Assembly (NCBI RefSeq): GCF_900116385.1 | Contig: NZ_FPCI01000001.1 | Coordinates: 2,329,501 to 2,393,500, forward strand | DNA: 64,000 nt | Direction: 5' to 3' | Source: Pseudoxanthomonas sp. YR558 | Lineage (GTDB): Bacteria > Pseudomonadota > Gammaproteobacteria > Xanthomonadales > Xanthomonadaceae | Shown here: in pieces, positions 52,495 through 61,533 of the stretch | How the letters are laid out: every line of letters starts with the position of its first letter | Numbering within the stretch: position 1 is the stretch's first letter | Translations under genes and position numbers: made by a program | The notes under the pieces: model-generated | Database searches by the model: none | What the model saw: the letters and a program-made list of their open reading frames with translations, nothing else | Told to the model about the DNA's origin: nothing

Positions 52495-55400
52495 TCAGGC
52501 GGCCTGCACGATGTGCAGCGCCTTCGGATTGCGCCACAAGCCCAGCAGCTCGGCCTCGCGCGCCTTGGCGGCGTGCAGGTGCTTTTCCTTGACGTGCCCG
52601 TAGCCGCGTATGTGCTCGGGGATGCTGGCGATCTCCACCGCCAGGCCCAGCTTGCCGCCGTCCAGCGCGCCCAGCAGTTCGCCCACGGTCTTCTCGTACT
52701 CGGCGATCAGCTGGCGTTCGCCCTTGCGCTCGTCGGTGTAGCCGAACACATCGAAGGTGCCGCCGCGCAGGAAGCGCAGCTTCGCCAGCAGGCCGAAGGC
52801 CTTGAACACCCACGGGCCGTATTCCTTCTTCATCAGGCGGCCGTGCGCGTCCTTCTTGGCGAACAGCGGCGGCGCCAGGTGGAAGTGCACTTCGTAGTCG
52901 CCGTCGAACTGTTGCTCCAGGCGGCGCTTGAATTCGCCGCTGGTGTACAGGCGGGCCACTTCGTACTCGTCCTTGTACGCCATCAGCTTGAAGAAGTAGC
53001 GGGCCACCGCTTCCGTCAGCGCGGTCGAACCCGGTGCCCGGGTGTTCTCCGCGTTGCGCACCTGCGTCACCAACTGGGTATAACGCGCCGCGTAGGCCGC
53101 GTCCTGGTACTCGGTGAGGAAGCCGGCGCGGCGTGCGATCAGCTCGTCCAGCGAGCGCGACAGGCGCAGGTCGTCCAGCGGCAGGAAGGCCACGTCGCCA
53201 CCGTGGGTGCCGTCTTCGGGCAGGCCACGCAGTTCGCTTTCGTTGCCCGGATTGCGCGGCGCGGCGTTCGCGCCCCACTCGGTGCTTTCCCATTCGCCCG
53301 GCGGCAACACCTGCAGGGCGCGTGGCGTGCGCTCGCTCTCGGTCTGCGCGTTGTGGATCAGGCCGGCGGCCTCCTGCACGGCCTGCGGGTTGACCACGGC
53401 CAGGCGGCCCCAGGCGAAGGCGGTCTTGTTCATCTCGATCGCCGCGCCGTTGAGCTCGACGGCGCGCATGATCGCGTCGTACGAGATCGGCACCAGGCCC
53501 TGCTGCCACGCATAGCCGAGGATGAAGAGGTTCGCCGCGATCGCATCGCCCATCAGCGCGGTCGCCACCTGGGTGGCGTCCACCAGCATCGGCTCGCGAC
53601 CGCCCAGGGCGACGCGCACGCCGGCGATGATGTCGGTGGCGGGGAACTGCATGTCCGGATGCGTGGTGAACGTGCCCGGCATCGCTTCATAGGTGTTCAA
53701 CACCACCTGCGAGCGTTCGCCGCGCACTTTCGACAGCACCCAGTAGTCGTTGACCACCACCATGTCGCAGCCCAGCACCAGGTCGGCCTCGCCGGCGGCG
53801 ATGCGCACGGCGTGGATGTCCTCCGGGGTGCGCGCGATGCGGATGTGCGTGGTCACCGCGCCGCCCTTCTGGGCCAGGCCGGTCTGGTCGAGGACGCTGG
53901 CGCCCTTGCCTTCCAGGTGGCCGGCCATGCCGAGCAGCGCGCCGATGGTCACCACGCCGGTGCCGCCGACGCCGGTGATCAGGATGTTCCAGGGCTGGTC
54001 GAGGTCGGACTTGAACGCCGGCGCCGGCAGCGCGGCCAGCAGGTCGGCGGCGTTCGCCTTCTTGCCCTTGCGCGGCGTGCCGCCATGCACGGTGACGAAG
54101 CTGGGGCAGAAGCCGTCGACGCAGCGGAAGTCCTTGTTGCAGTTCGACTGGTCGATCTCGCGCTTGCGGCCGAACTCGGTCTCCTTCGGCAGCACCGACA
54201 CGCAGAAGCTCTTCACGCCGCAGTCGCCGCAGCCTTCGCAGACCAGCGTGTTGACCATCGTGCGCTTGGCCGGGTCCGGCAGCTTGCCGCGCTTGCGGCG
54301 GCGGCGCTTCTCGGTGGCGCAGACCTGGTCGTAGATCAGGATGGAGACGCTCTTCACGTCGCGCAGGCGGCGCTGCACGTCGTCCAGGTCCTTGCGGTCG
54401 AAGAACTCCACGCCCGACGGGAAGATCTCGCGCTTGCTCCACTTGCCCACTTCATCGCTGACCACGACGATCGTGTCCACGCCCTCGGCGCGCATCATGT
54501 GGGCGATCTGCGGCACCGACAGCGTGCCGTCCACCGGCTGGCCGCCGGTCATCGCCACCGCATCGTTGTAGAGGATCTTGTAGGTGATGTTCACCCCGGT
54601 GGCCACCGACTGGCGCACCGCCAGCGAACCGGAGTGGAAGAACGTGCCGTCGCCGAGGTTCTGGAAGACGTGCTCGGTCTCGGTGAACGGCGCCTGCCCG
54701 GACCACGTCACGCCTTCGCCGCCCATGTGGGTGAAGGTGTCGGTGTCGCGATCCATCCACGTCACCATGTAGTGGCAGCCGATGCCGCCGAGCGCGCGCG
54801 AGCCTTCCGGCACCACCGTCGAGGTGTTGTGCGGGCAGCCCGAGCAGTAGTGCGGCACGCGCGGGAAGTTGGCGCGCGGCAGCGCCATTTCGGCTTCCTT
54901 GTCCTCCATCCAGCGCAGGCGCTGTTCGATGGATTCGGTGGTGAAGAAGCGCTGGATGCGCTTGCCGATCACGCCGGCGATGGTGGCCGGGGTCAGCTCG
55001 CCGGTGGACGGCAGGATCCACTCGCCGCCTTCGTCGTACTTGCCGACGATGGACGGACGCGTGCCCGCGTTGGCCGGCCAGTTGTAGAAGTACTCCTTCA
55101 TCTGCCGCTCGATGAAGGCACGCTTCTCCTCCACCACGACGATGTCTTCCAGCCCCTTGGCGAACTCGGTGATACCCACCGGCTCCAGCGGCCAGGTCAT
55201 GCCCACCTTGTAGACGCGGATGCCGATGTCGGCGCAGGCCTGTTCGTCCAGGCCGAGGTATTCGAGCGCCTGCAGCACGTCCAGGTAGCTCTTGCCGGTG
55301 GTGACGATGCCGAGGCGCGCGCGCGGCGAGTCCAACACGATGCGGTCCACCTTGTTGGCCCGCGCAAACGCCTGCGCCGCGGCGACCGCGTACTTGTGCA

Positions 55401-56202
55401 GGCGCATCTCCTGGTCCAGCGGCGGGTTCGGCCAGCGGATGTTGAGGCCGCCGGCGGGCATGGCGAAGTCTTCCGGCAGGAGGATCTCGCGCGCGAACGG
55501 ATCCACCTGCACCGAGGCCGACGATTCCACCGTCTCGGCGATCGTCTTGAAGCCGATCCAGCGGCCCGTGTAGCGGCTCATCGCCCAGCCCACCAGCCCC
55601 AGGTCCAGGATGTCCTGCACGCCGGCCGGGTTGAGGATGGGCATCATCGCGCTGACGAACTCGTCTTCCGAGCCGTGCGGCAGCGTTGAGCTGCGGCAGT
55701 TGTGGTCGTCCGCGGCCAGCGCCAGCACGCCACCGAACTTCGAGGTGCCCGCGGCGTTGCCGTGCTTGAACACGTCGCCGCAACGGTCCACGCCGGGGCC
55801 CTTGCCGTACCACATGGAGTAGACGCCATCGACCTTGGCGCCCGGGAACAGGTTGGTCTGCTGCGTGCCCCACACCATCGTGGCGCCGAGGTCCTCGTTC
55901 AGGCCGGGGGTGAACTTCACGCCCGCCGTCTCCAGGTGCTTGCGCGCGCGCCACAGCTCCAGGTCGAAGCCGCCCAGCGGCGACCCGCGGTAGCCGCTGA
56001 TGAAGCCGGCCGTGTTCAGGCCCGCGGCCTGGTCGCGCAGGCGCTGCATCAGCGGCAGCCGGACCAGCGCCTGCACGCCGCTCAGGTAGATGCGGCCGTC
56101 GGTGCGCGTGTACTTGTGCTCCAGCGTGTAGTCGCTGTCGATCACCCCGATCTGCGGCGTGTTGGCGGACGAGGGCGAGGTGAGTTCGGCGGTGCTGGTC
56201 AT
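52495..56202 (-). CDS. Indolepyruvate ferredoxin oxidoreductase family protein (fused)
   Basis: 1235 residues. The N-terminal two-thirds is the IorA-like TPP-dependent part (NEDLGATMVWGTQQ; GGIGCHYMVTWMDRDTDT; NLGDGTFFHSGSLAVRQS). Fe-S cysteines (VCEGCGDCGVKSFC, NCNKDFRC, DGFC) follow, then an IorB-like gamma domain (NILITGVGGTGVVTIGALLG) and a C-terminal extension. It decarboxylates aryl or branched pyruvates to acyl-CoA. The ATG chosen follows the promoter region with the Clp-like site. Confidence 0.95.
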   Translation of the reverse strand: MTSTAELTSPSSANTPQIGVIDSDYTLEHKYTRTDGRIYLSGVQALVRLPLMQRLRDQAAGLNTAGFISGYRGSPLGGFDLELWRARKHLETAGVKFTPGLNEDLGATMVWGTQQTNLFPGAKVDGVYSMWYGKGPGVDRCGDVFKHGNAAGTSKFGGVLALAADDHNCRSSTLPHGSEDEFVSAMMPILNPAGVQDILDLGLVGWAMSRYTGRWIGFKTIAETVESSASVQVDPFAREILLPEDFAMPAGGLNIRWPNPPLDQEMRLHKYAVAAAQAFARANKVDRIVLDSPRARLGIVTTGKSYLDVLQALEYLGLDEQACADIGIRVYKVGMTWPLEPVGITEFAKGLEDIVVVEEKRAFIERQMKEYFYNWPANAGTRPSIVGKYDEGGEWILPSTGELTPATIAGVIGKRIQRFFTTESIEQRLRWMEDKEAEMALPRANFPRVPHYCSGCPHNTSTVVPEGSRALGGIGCHYMVTWMDRDTDTFTHMGGEGVTWSGQAPFTETEHVFQNLGDGTFFHSGSLAVRQSVATGVNITYKILYNDAVAMTGGQPVDGTLSVPQIAHMMRAEGVDTIVVVSDEVGKWSKREIFPSGVEFFDRKDLDDVQRRLRDVKSVSILIYDQVCATEKRRRRKRGKLPDPAKRTMVNTLVCEGCGDCGVKSFCVSVLPKETEFGRKREIDQSNCNKDFRCVDGFCPSFVTVHGGTPRKGKKANAADLLAALPAPAFKSDLDQPWNILITGVGGTGVVTIGALLGMAGHLEGKGASVLDQTGLAQKGGAVTTHIRIARTPEDIHAVRIAAGEADLVLGCDMVVVNDYWVLSKVRGERSQVVLNTYEAMPGTFTTHPDMQFPATDIIAGVRVALGGREPMLVDATQVATALMGDAIAANLFILGYAWQQGLVPISYDAIMRAVELNGAAIEMNKTAFAWGRLAVVNPQAVQEAAGLIHNAQTESERTPRALQVLPPGEWESTEWGANAAPRNPGNESELRGLPEDGTHGGDVAFLPLDDLRLSRSLDELIARRAGFLTEYQDAAYAARYTQLVTQVRNAENTRAPGSTALTEAVARYFFKLMAYKDEYEVARLYTSGEFKRRLEQQFDGDYEVHFHLAPPLFAKKDAHGRLMKKEYGPWVFKAFGLLAKLRFLRGGTFDVFGYTDERKGERQLIAEYEKTVGELLGALDGGKLGLAVEIASIPEHIRGYGHVKEKHLHAAKAREAELLGLWRNPKALHIVQAA

Positions 56203-56280
56203 GGCGGGCCCGTGCAAGCGGCTGGCGTGGCCCGATAACCCCTCGGGCGTGAAGGCGCGCATTGTAACAGCGGCCTTTTG

Positions 56281-56296
56281 TGTGACGCCCGTCACT
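56281..56296. promoter_or_regulatory. CRP/Clp-like binding site
   Basis: TGTGACGCCCGTCACT matches the CRP consensus TGTGA-N6-TCACA at nine of ten positions. It lies in the gap between the divergent IOR gene (-) and the TPR-like gene (+). TAGGAT at 56320-56325 (plus) would put the site at about -43; TACAAT at 56261-56266 (minus) would place it near -35. Xanthomonad Clp uses such sites. Confidence 0.6.
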
Positions 56297-56361
56297 TCGC
56301 TGTTGTGCGTTGCAGCGGTTAGGATGGGGCCGGGGGAATCCATTGCAGTCCGGGGGAAGTC

Positions 56362-56994
56362 GTGAAATTCGCTAAGAACATGCTGCTGGCCACCGTGCTG
56401 GCCTCAGCGGCGCTGTCCGTGCACGCGCAGACGGTGCCGAAGCCGAAGGAGTTCTATTTCGACGAGGACAAGGCCACTGCACGGCCGATCGTCGTGGTCG
56501 AGGGCGAGGGTGAAGCGCAGGTGCAAGCGCTGGTCCGTGAGCGCGACCGCGGCCGCCGCCAGTTGGAAGCCACCGCACAGCTCGCGCATATCGCGTTCAG
56601 TGACGGTCGCACCGACCTCGGCGCGCAGCTCTACCAGCAGGTGGTGGCGGGGACAGAGGTCAAGGGCAACATCGGCCGCTCGGTGCGCTGGAACTATGCG
56701 TGGGACCTGTTCCGTGCGGGTCAGGTCGAACCGGCGCTGACGCGCTGGGTGGAGATCGCCACCGCGCACGGTGGACCGTCGTGGGCACCGCCCACGCTGG
56801 CGCTGGCGTTGTGGCGCCTGGACCGCAAGCAGGAAGCGGTGGCGTGGTTCGGCGCGGCCGTGCGCACCGAACCCAGCCAATGGCTCGATGCGCGCAACTA
56901 CGCCACGCTGCTGCCGGGCTGGCGACAGGAAGATCGCGACACGCTGGCCGAAGTGCTGGGCGCCTGGCAGGCGAATCCACCGATCTGGCCGTGA
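56362..56994 (+). CDS. Exported TPR-like protein
   Basis: 210 residues from a GTG with GGGGGAAG as ribosome site. A signal peptide cleaves after VHAQ. The mature part has a coiled region (residues about 50-75) and at least two helix-turn-helix units of TPR type (FRAGQVEPALTRWVEIATAHG, LDRKQEAVAWFGAAVRTEP). A periplasmic scaffold protein is likely; no partner is known. Confidence 0.8.
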   Translation: MKFAKNMLLATVLASAALSVHAQTVPKPKEFYFDEDKATARPIVVVEGEGEAQVQALVRERDRGRRQLEATAQLAHIAFSDGRTDLGAQLYQQVVAGTEVKGNIGRSVRWNYAWDLFRAGQVEPALTRWVEIATAHGGPSWAPPTLALALWRLDRKQEAVAWFGAAVRTEPSQWLDARNYATLLPGWRQEDRDTLAEVLGAWQANPPIWP

Positions 56995-57062
56995 CCGCGT
57001 GAGAGAATCCGCCCCGTGAGCGGCCGCGACGCGCGGCCGCGGCAACGGGTGCACGGTTCGCG

Positions 57063-57764
57063 ATGATCAACAACGACCTCAGGATCGAGCCGTTCCGTAC
57101 ACGCCTGCAGGCGACCGGCCGGGTACAGATCCCCGCGTTCCTGCAGGACGCCTCGGCGCAACGGCTGCGCCAGTGCCTGGAGCACGAAGTGCCCTGGGAG
57201 CCCGCGCAGCGCAGTGACCGTCCGCCTTTGCTGCCTGCCGATGCGCCGGCGTTGCCGCCCGTCCAGCAGGATCGCGCGCGGTTGATGGAAGCGGTGCGGC
57301 GCGCGATGAGCGGCTTCGAGTTCTACTTCGACCGCTTCCGGATGATCGAGGCGCGCCGCGACGGCCTGCACCCGGAACTGGTGCTGCATGTGGTGGTGGA
57401 TTTCCTCAATTCGCCCGACTTCCTCGCGTTCGCCCGCGAGCTCACCGGCGATGCCGGCATCCGCATGGTCAGTGCGATGGCGGCGCGTTACCGCCCCGGC
57501 CACTTCCTGCGCCTGCACGACGACAAGTCGCACGAGGAAGATCGTGCGTTCGCGTATGTGATCAACCTGGGCCGACAGTGGGAAGCCGACTGGGGCGGCC
57601 TGCTCCAGTTCCTCGACGACGGCCAGAACGTGGTCGAGTCGTTCACCCCGCACTGGAACAGCCTCAGCCTGTTCCGCGTGCCGCAGGCGCACCAGGTCAG
57701 CCAGGTGGCGCCCTGGGCGGGCGACGCGCGCTACAGCATCACCGGTTGGTTCCGCCGCACCTGA
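57063..57764 (+). CDS. 2OG-Fe(II) oxygenase
   Basis: 233 residues. The double-stranded beta-helix has the iron-binding HxD (LRLHDDKS), distal His in PQAHQVSQVAP and Arg in RYSITGWF, spaced as in prolyl-hydroxylase-type proteins such as Ofd1/PKHD. Cytoplasmic, substrate unknown; may hydroxylate a ribosomal or other protein. Confidence 0.9.
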   Translation: MINNDLRIEPFRTRLQATGRVQIPAFLQDASAQRLRQCLEHEVPWEPAQRSDRPPLLPADAPALPPVQQDRARLMEAVRRAMSGFEFYFDRFRMIEARRDGLHPELVLHVVVDFLNSPDFLAFARELTGDAGIRMVSAMAARYRPGHFLRLHDDKSHEEDRAFAYVINLGRQWEADWGGLLQFLDDGQNVVESFTPHWNSLSLFRVPQAHQVSQVAPWAGDARYSITGWFRRT

Positions 57765-57814
57765 GGCCTGCGCCGCGCGCAGGCATGCCTCCACGCTCCC
57801 GTAAGGATGTGCCC

Positions 57815-59539
57815 ATGTTCCCGTCGCGCCCGCTGACTTGCTGTCTGTTGCTCCTTTCCGCGTTGCCCGCCATCGCGGCCGATCGCATCGCCGGGCGCGC
57901 GTTCGCCACCCGCTCCGACGTGATCGCGCCGCACGCGATGGCGGCCACCTCGCATCCGCTCGCCACGCAGATCGCGCTCGACGTGATGAAGCAGGGCGGC
58001 ACCGCGATCGATGCGGCCATCGCCGCCAACGCGGCGCTCGGCCTGATGGAGCCCACCGGCAACGGCATCGGTGGCGACCTGTTCGCCATCGTCTGGGACC
58101 CGAAGACGAAGAAGCTGCACGGCTACAACGGCTCCGGACGCTCGCCGAAATCGCTGACGCTCGATTACTTCAGGCAACAGGGCATCACCGACATCCCCGC
58201 GCACGGACCGCTGCCGGTCAGCGTGCCGGGCGCGGTGGATGGCTGGTTCGCGCTGCACGACCGCTTCGGCAAGCTGTCGATGCGCGACGTGCTGGCGCCG
58301 ACCATCCGCTACGCGCGCGATGGCCATCCGGTCCACCAGACGATCGCCTACTACTGGGAGCGCTCGGTGCCGCGGTTGTCGAAGTTCCCCGGCTTCAGCG
58401 AGCAATTCACGATCGGGGGCCGCGCGCCGCGCACCGGCGAGCTGTGGAAGAACCCGCGCCTGGCCGACACGCTGCAGAAGATCGCCGTCGGCGGCCGCGA
58501 TGCGTTCTACAAGGGCGACATCGCGCGCACCATCGACACCTACTTCAAGGCCAACGGCGGCTTCCTGTCGTACGAGGACATGGCGGCCCACCACGGCGAA
58601 TGGGTGGAACCGGTCAGCACCAATTACCGCGGCTACGACGTGTGGGAACTGCCGCCGAACGGGCAGGGCATCGCCGCGCTGCAGATGCTCAACGTGCTGG
58701 AGGGTTACGACTTCAGCAAGATCCCCTTCGGCAGTCCCGAGCACGTGCACCTGTTCGTCGAAGCGAAGAAGCTGGCCTTCGCCGATCGCGCACGCTGGTA
58801 CGCCGATCCCGCCTTCCAGCCCGCGCCGGTCGCGCGCCTGATCTCCAAGCCGTACGCGCGCGAACGCGCCAAACTCATTTCGCCCGACAAGGTGCTGCGC
58901 GAAGTGCAGCCCGGCACGCCGAAGGAACTGGAAGAAGGCGACACCATCTACATGACCGTCGCCGACAAGGACGGGATGATGGTCTCGCTGATCCAGTCCA
59001 ACTACCGCGGCATGGGCAGCGGCATGGCCCCGACCGGCCTGGGCTTCATCCTGCAGGACCGCGGCGAGATGTTCGTGCTGCGCGATTGCGATGGCGCCAC
59101 GCCGCATCCCAACTGCTACGCGCCGGGCAAGCGCCCGTTCCAGACCATCATTCCGGCCTTCATCACGAAGGACGGGCAGCCCTGGGTCAGCTTCGGCGTG
59201 ATGGGCGGCGCCATGCAGCCGCAGGGCCACGCGCAGATCGTGATGAACCTGGTCGACTTCGGCATGACCTTGCAGGAAGCCGGCGACGCCCCGCGCATCC
59301 AGCACGACGGTTCCACCGAACCGGTCGGCAGCGCCACCGCGATGACCGACGGCGGCGTGGTGCAACTGGAATCCGGCTACCCCTACGAAACCATCCGCGC
59401 GCTGATGGACAAGGGCCACCACGTCGAATGGGCGCTCGGCCCCTACGGCGGTTACCAGGCGATCAAGCGCGACCCGGAGACCGGCGTGTATTACGGCGCA
59501 AGCGAGAGCCGCAAGGATGGGCAGGCGGCGGGGTATTGA
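57815..59539 (+). CDS. ggt: Gamma-glutamyltransferase
   Basis: 574 residues. A signal peptide cleaves after IAAD. The auto-processing nucleophile is expected at T377 in EEGDTIYMTVADKDG, and NRxxMTG-like SYRGMGSGMAPTG follow; the N-half has the GNGIGGDLFAIVWD block. It splits glutathione and transfers gamma-glutamyl groups in the periplasm. AAGGA supports this start over an ATG ten codons earlier. Confidence 0.95.
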   Translation: MFPSRPLTCCLLLLSALPAIAADRIAGRAFATRSDVIAPHAMAATSHPLATQIALDVMKQGGTAIDAAIAANAALGLMEPTGNGIGGDLFAIVWDPKTKKLHGYNGSGRSPKSLTLDYFRQQGITDIPAHGPLPVSVPGAVDGWFALHDRFGKLSMRDVLAPTIRYARDGHPVHQTIAYYWERSVPRLSKFPGFSEQFTIGGRAPRTGELWKNPRLADTLQKIAVGGRDAFYKGDIARTIDTYFKANGGFLSYEDMAAHHGEWVEPVSTNYRGYDVWELPPNGQGIAALQMLNVLEGYDFSKIPFGSPEHVHLFVEAKKLAFADRARWYADPAFQPAPVARLISKPYARERAKLISPDKVLREVQPGTPKELEEGDTIYMTVADKDGMMVSLIQSNYRGMGSGMAPTGLGFILQDRGEMFVLRDCDGATPHPNCYAPGKRPFQTIIPAFITKDGQPWVSFGVMGGAMQPQGHAQIVMNLVDFGMTLQEAGDAPRIQHDGSTEPVGSATAMTDGGVVQLESGYPYETIRALMDKGHHVEWALGPYGGYQAIKRDPETGVYYGASESRKDGQAAGY

Positions 59540-59561
59540 GGGATCGCGCGCGTGTTTTCAT

Positions 59562-59647
59562 AGGTTGGGGTGAACGGAGTGAACCCCAACATCGCAGCGA
59601 CGAAATATCCATCTGTTGGGCTTCGCAAGCTCAGCCCAACCTATCGC
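59562..59647. repeat. 86-bp direct repeat, copy 1
   Basis: Two small palindromes in a row (GTTGGGG-tgaacggagtga-CCCCAAC and GTTGGGC-ttcgcaagctca-GCCCAAC). A second copy at 60125-60210 in the same orientation differs at five positions, all transitions. The two copies frame the gene at 59690-60088. Confidence 0.9.
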
Positions 59648-59689
59648 ACTGGCCTATCAGCAACATGACATTGAAGAACGGGTGATCGA

Positions 59690-60088
59690 ATGCGCAAAGG
59701 ATTGTTGATGACACTGCTCGCCTTGCTGGCTTCCCCTGCACTTGCGGGCAAAGCAACGAGCGAACGGTGGAAGATGCTGTGGGACAAGCAGGCTGCGCAA
59801 ACTGCGACGTGGGAAGGCGCCTCCTATGAGCAACGATTGATCGCGACCCACAATACGTTCTGGCCGAGCGTGTACGCGAAATGCGCTGGCAAAGCGAAGA
59901 GCGCCGGCATCGATGAGTTCAGTGCGGTCGCGGTCATCGATGCAGAAGGCAGGATCACCGAGTTCGTGATCTTTCCGGACAACCCCGCATTGATGTGCTT
60001 TTCGGAAGACATGGTGGGCAGGAGGTATCCAGCGCCCCCCGTTGCGCCTTTCCATGAAGGTTTCACCGTTACCCTCGGAAAGCACTGA
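59690..60088 (+). CDS. Small exported protein between direct repeats, unknown
   Basis: 132 residues: a signal peptide (MRKGLLMTLLALLASPALAG) and an alpha/beta mature part with two Cys. The coding sequence has visibly less G+C than its neighbours, with more A-rich codons. No family recognised. It lies between two 86-bp direct repeats, which together with its composition suggests a separately acquired segment. Confidence 0.78.
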   Translation: MRKGLLMTLLALLASPALAGKATSERWKMLWDKQAAQTATWEGASYEQRLIATHNTFWPSVYAKCAGKAKSAGIDEFSAVAVIDAEGRITEFVIFPDNPALMCFSEDMVGRRYPAPPVAPFHEGFTVTLGKH

Positions 60089-60124
60089 GGCCGCACCCTA
60101 CATCGCCTGCATCCGGCGGTTCAT

Positions 60125-60210
60125 GGGTTGGGGCGAACGGAATGAACCCCAACATCGCAGCGACGAAACATCCACCTGTTGGGCTTCGCAAGCTCAGCCC
60201 AACCTATCGC
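60125..60210. repeat. 86-bp direct repeat, copy 2
   Basis: Same orientation as copy 1 with five transitions. It starts 36 bp after the exported-protein gene, whereas copy 1 ends 42 bp before it. Confidence 0.9.
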
Positions 60211-60231
60211 GCTATCAAGACCAAGGAGCTC

Positions 60232-60344
60232 GTAGGGTGGGCCTCGGCCCACCACACGTAGTCTTTGTGGATCCAACGTGTCCCGGTGCGTGTGTTGCCT
60301 GATCGTGGAGAATGTCCGCAACGGTGGGCCAGGGCCCACCCTAC
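60232..60344. repeat. Inverted repeat pair (GTAGGGTGGGCC type)
   Basis: Arms of 22 bp at 60232-60253 and 60323-60344 match at 20 positions, inverted around 69 bp. A second Xanthomonadaceae intergenic repeat family, different from the one at 4.7 kb. Confidence 0.85.
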
Positions 60345-60363
60345 TCATCCACGAGGCACATGC

Positions 60364-60594
60364 ATGGCCACGCTCCCCGCGCTCCCCGAACTGACCCCCG
60401 GCCTTTACCGTCACTACAAAGGCAACGACTACGACGTGGTCGCCGTGGCGCGGCACAGCGAGACGCTCGAGCCGGTGGTGGTGTATCGCGCGCTGTATGG
60501 CGAAGGCGGATTGTGGGTGCGGCCGTATGCGATGTTCTGCGAAGAGGTGATGGTGGACGGACGCGCGGTGCGTCGCTTCGCGCCGATCGATTGA
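60364..60594 (+). CDS. DUF1653 protein
   Basis: 76 residues. LTPGLYRHYKGNDYDVVAVARHSETLE and VVYRALYGEGGLWVRPYAMF are the DUF1653 consensus. Function unknown. GAGG ahead of the ATG supports it; just 7 bp separate it from the DUF1697 gene. Confidence 0.92.
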   Translation: MATLPALPELTPGLYRHYKGNDYDVVAVARHSETLEPVVVYRALYGEGGLWVRPYAMFCEEVMVDGRAVRRFAPID

Positions 60595-60601
60595 GGCCGG
60601 C

Positions 60602-61147
60602 ATGACCACCTACATCGCCCTGCTCCGCGGCATCAACGTCGGCAAGGCCAAGCGCATCGCGATGGCGGACCTGCGGGCGCTGCTGGAAGGGCTGGGCCAC
60701 GCGGATGTCGCCACGCTGCTCAACAGCGGCAACGTGGTGTTCCGCTCCAGCAAGAAGATTCCCGCGAAGATCGCGGCGGAGATCTCCGGCGCCATCGCCA
60801 CGCAGCTCAAGATCGACGTGCCCGTCATCGTGAAGTCGGCGAAGGAGCTGGCCACGATCATCGACGACAACGCCCTGGCCGATGCGGCCGCCGACCCGTC
60901 GCGCCTGCTGGTCGCCTTCGTGCAGGAGGCCGATGCACTGCCGGCGCTGTCCGCCATCGCACCGCACGTGGTGCCGCCGGAACAGTTCCTGCTCGGCAGC
61001 GAAGCGGCCTACCTGCATTGCGCGCGCGGCATCCTCGAAAGCAAGGCGGGCGAGGCGCTGGTGGGCAAGGCCGGCAAGGCCGCCACCACGCGCAACTGGG
61101 CCACCGTGCAGAAACTGCAGGCGCTGGTGGACAAGGTGGGCGGCTGA
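60602..61147 (+). CDS. DUF1697 protein
   Basis: 181 residues with the DUF1697 opening (YIALLRGINVGKAKRI, ADLRALLEGLG, LLNSGNVVF) and closing (TRNWATVQKL). Structure of family members is ferredoxin-like with a helical part; function unknown. Likely co-transcribed with the DUF1653 gene. Confidence 0.93.
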   Translation: MTTYIALLRGINVGKAKRIAMADLRALLEGLGHADVATLLNSGNVVFRSSKKIPAKIAAEISGAIATQLKIDVPVIVKSAKELATIIDDNALADAAADPSRLLVAFVQEADALPALSAIAPHVVPPEQFLLGSEAAYLHCARGILESKAGEALVGKAGKAATTRNWATVQKLQALVDKVGG

Positions 61148-61176
61148 AGGGAGCGTGGAGGCCTGACCGAGGCTTT

Positions 61177-61260
61177 TCTGTTCCATGACGAGGCTTTTTC
61201 CCTCGACATTCGAGGCTCTACGCCTCGCCCGCCAGGCGTTCTTCCTTGTCATGGAACAGA
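61177..61260. repeat. 13-bp inverted repeat framing nested hairpins
   Basis: TCTGTTCCATGAC (61177-61189) is exactly complementary to 61248-61260. Inside are smaller stems, CTCGACATTCGAG-like and GAGGC-TCTAC-GCCTC, so the whole could fold as one long branched structure. Confidence 0.6.
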
Positions 61261-61468
61261 ACAGCCTCGTCAGCTCACGTCAGCGGCTTGTCATCGCACG
61301 CACAGGCCTCGGATGGCGCACCTCGAAGGTGCGGCATCTCACGGTCAGGCGTCGTCGACTCACCTCAACGCGTCGCCATGGCACATCCATGCCTGGCGGG
61401 GGAGAAAAAACGCCTCACCCACGAGGCAGGAAGCCTCGTCAGCTCACCTCAGCGCTGCGTCATCGCAC
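61222..61468. repeat. About 42-bp periodic degenerate repeat in a 386-bp gene-free region
   Basis: Between the DUF1697 stop (61147) and the ExeM gene stop (61534) no gene is seen. Three aligned 36-bp units start at 61264, 61349 and 61433 (GCCTCGTCAGCTCAC... ending GTCATCGCAC in two of them), spaced 85 and 84 bp. Weaker half-period copies start GCCTCG at 61222 and 61306, giving a period near 42 bp. Function unknown. Confidence 0.7.
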
Positions 61469-61533
61469 CTGAGAGCCGTGATGTCGACCGACGGCGCGTG
61501 CGCGTCGATGCCGGCCGCACCCACGGAACGGTG

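Noticed and set aside
52513..55689. 1058-codon open frame on the plus strand opposite the IOR gene
   Set aside because: Same shadow effect; no motif and the opposite strand has clear Fe-S and TPP motifs.
59562..60210. Insertion sequence
   Set aside because: No transposase is encoded and the repeats are direct, not terminal inverted repeats.
61222..61468. CRISPR array
   Set aside because: Units are degenerate, spacing is a tandem period of about 42 bp with related 'spacers', and no cas genes are near.
61185..61472. 95-codon frame within the gene-free region
   Set aside because: Runs through the repeat units in and out of phase, no ribosome site, low-complexity Arg/Ser/His product.
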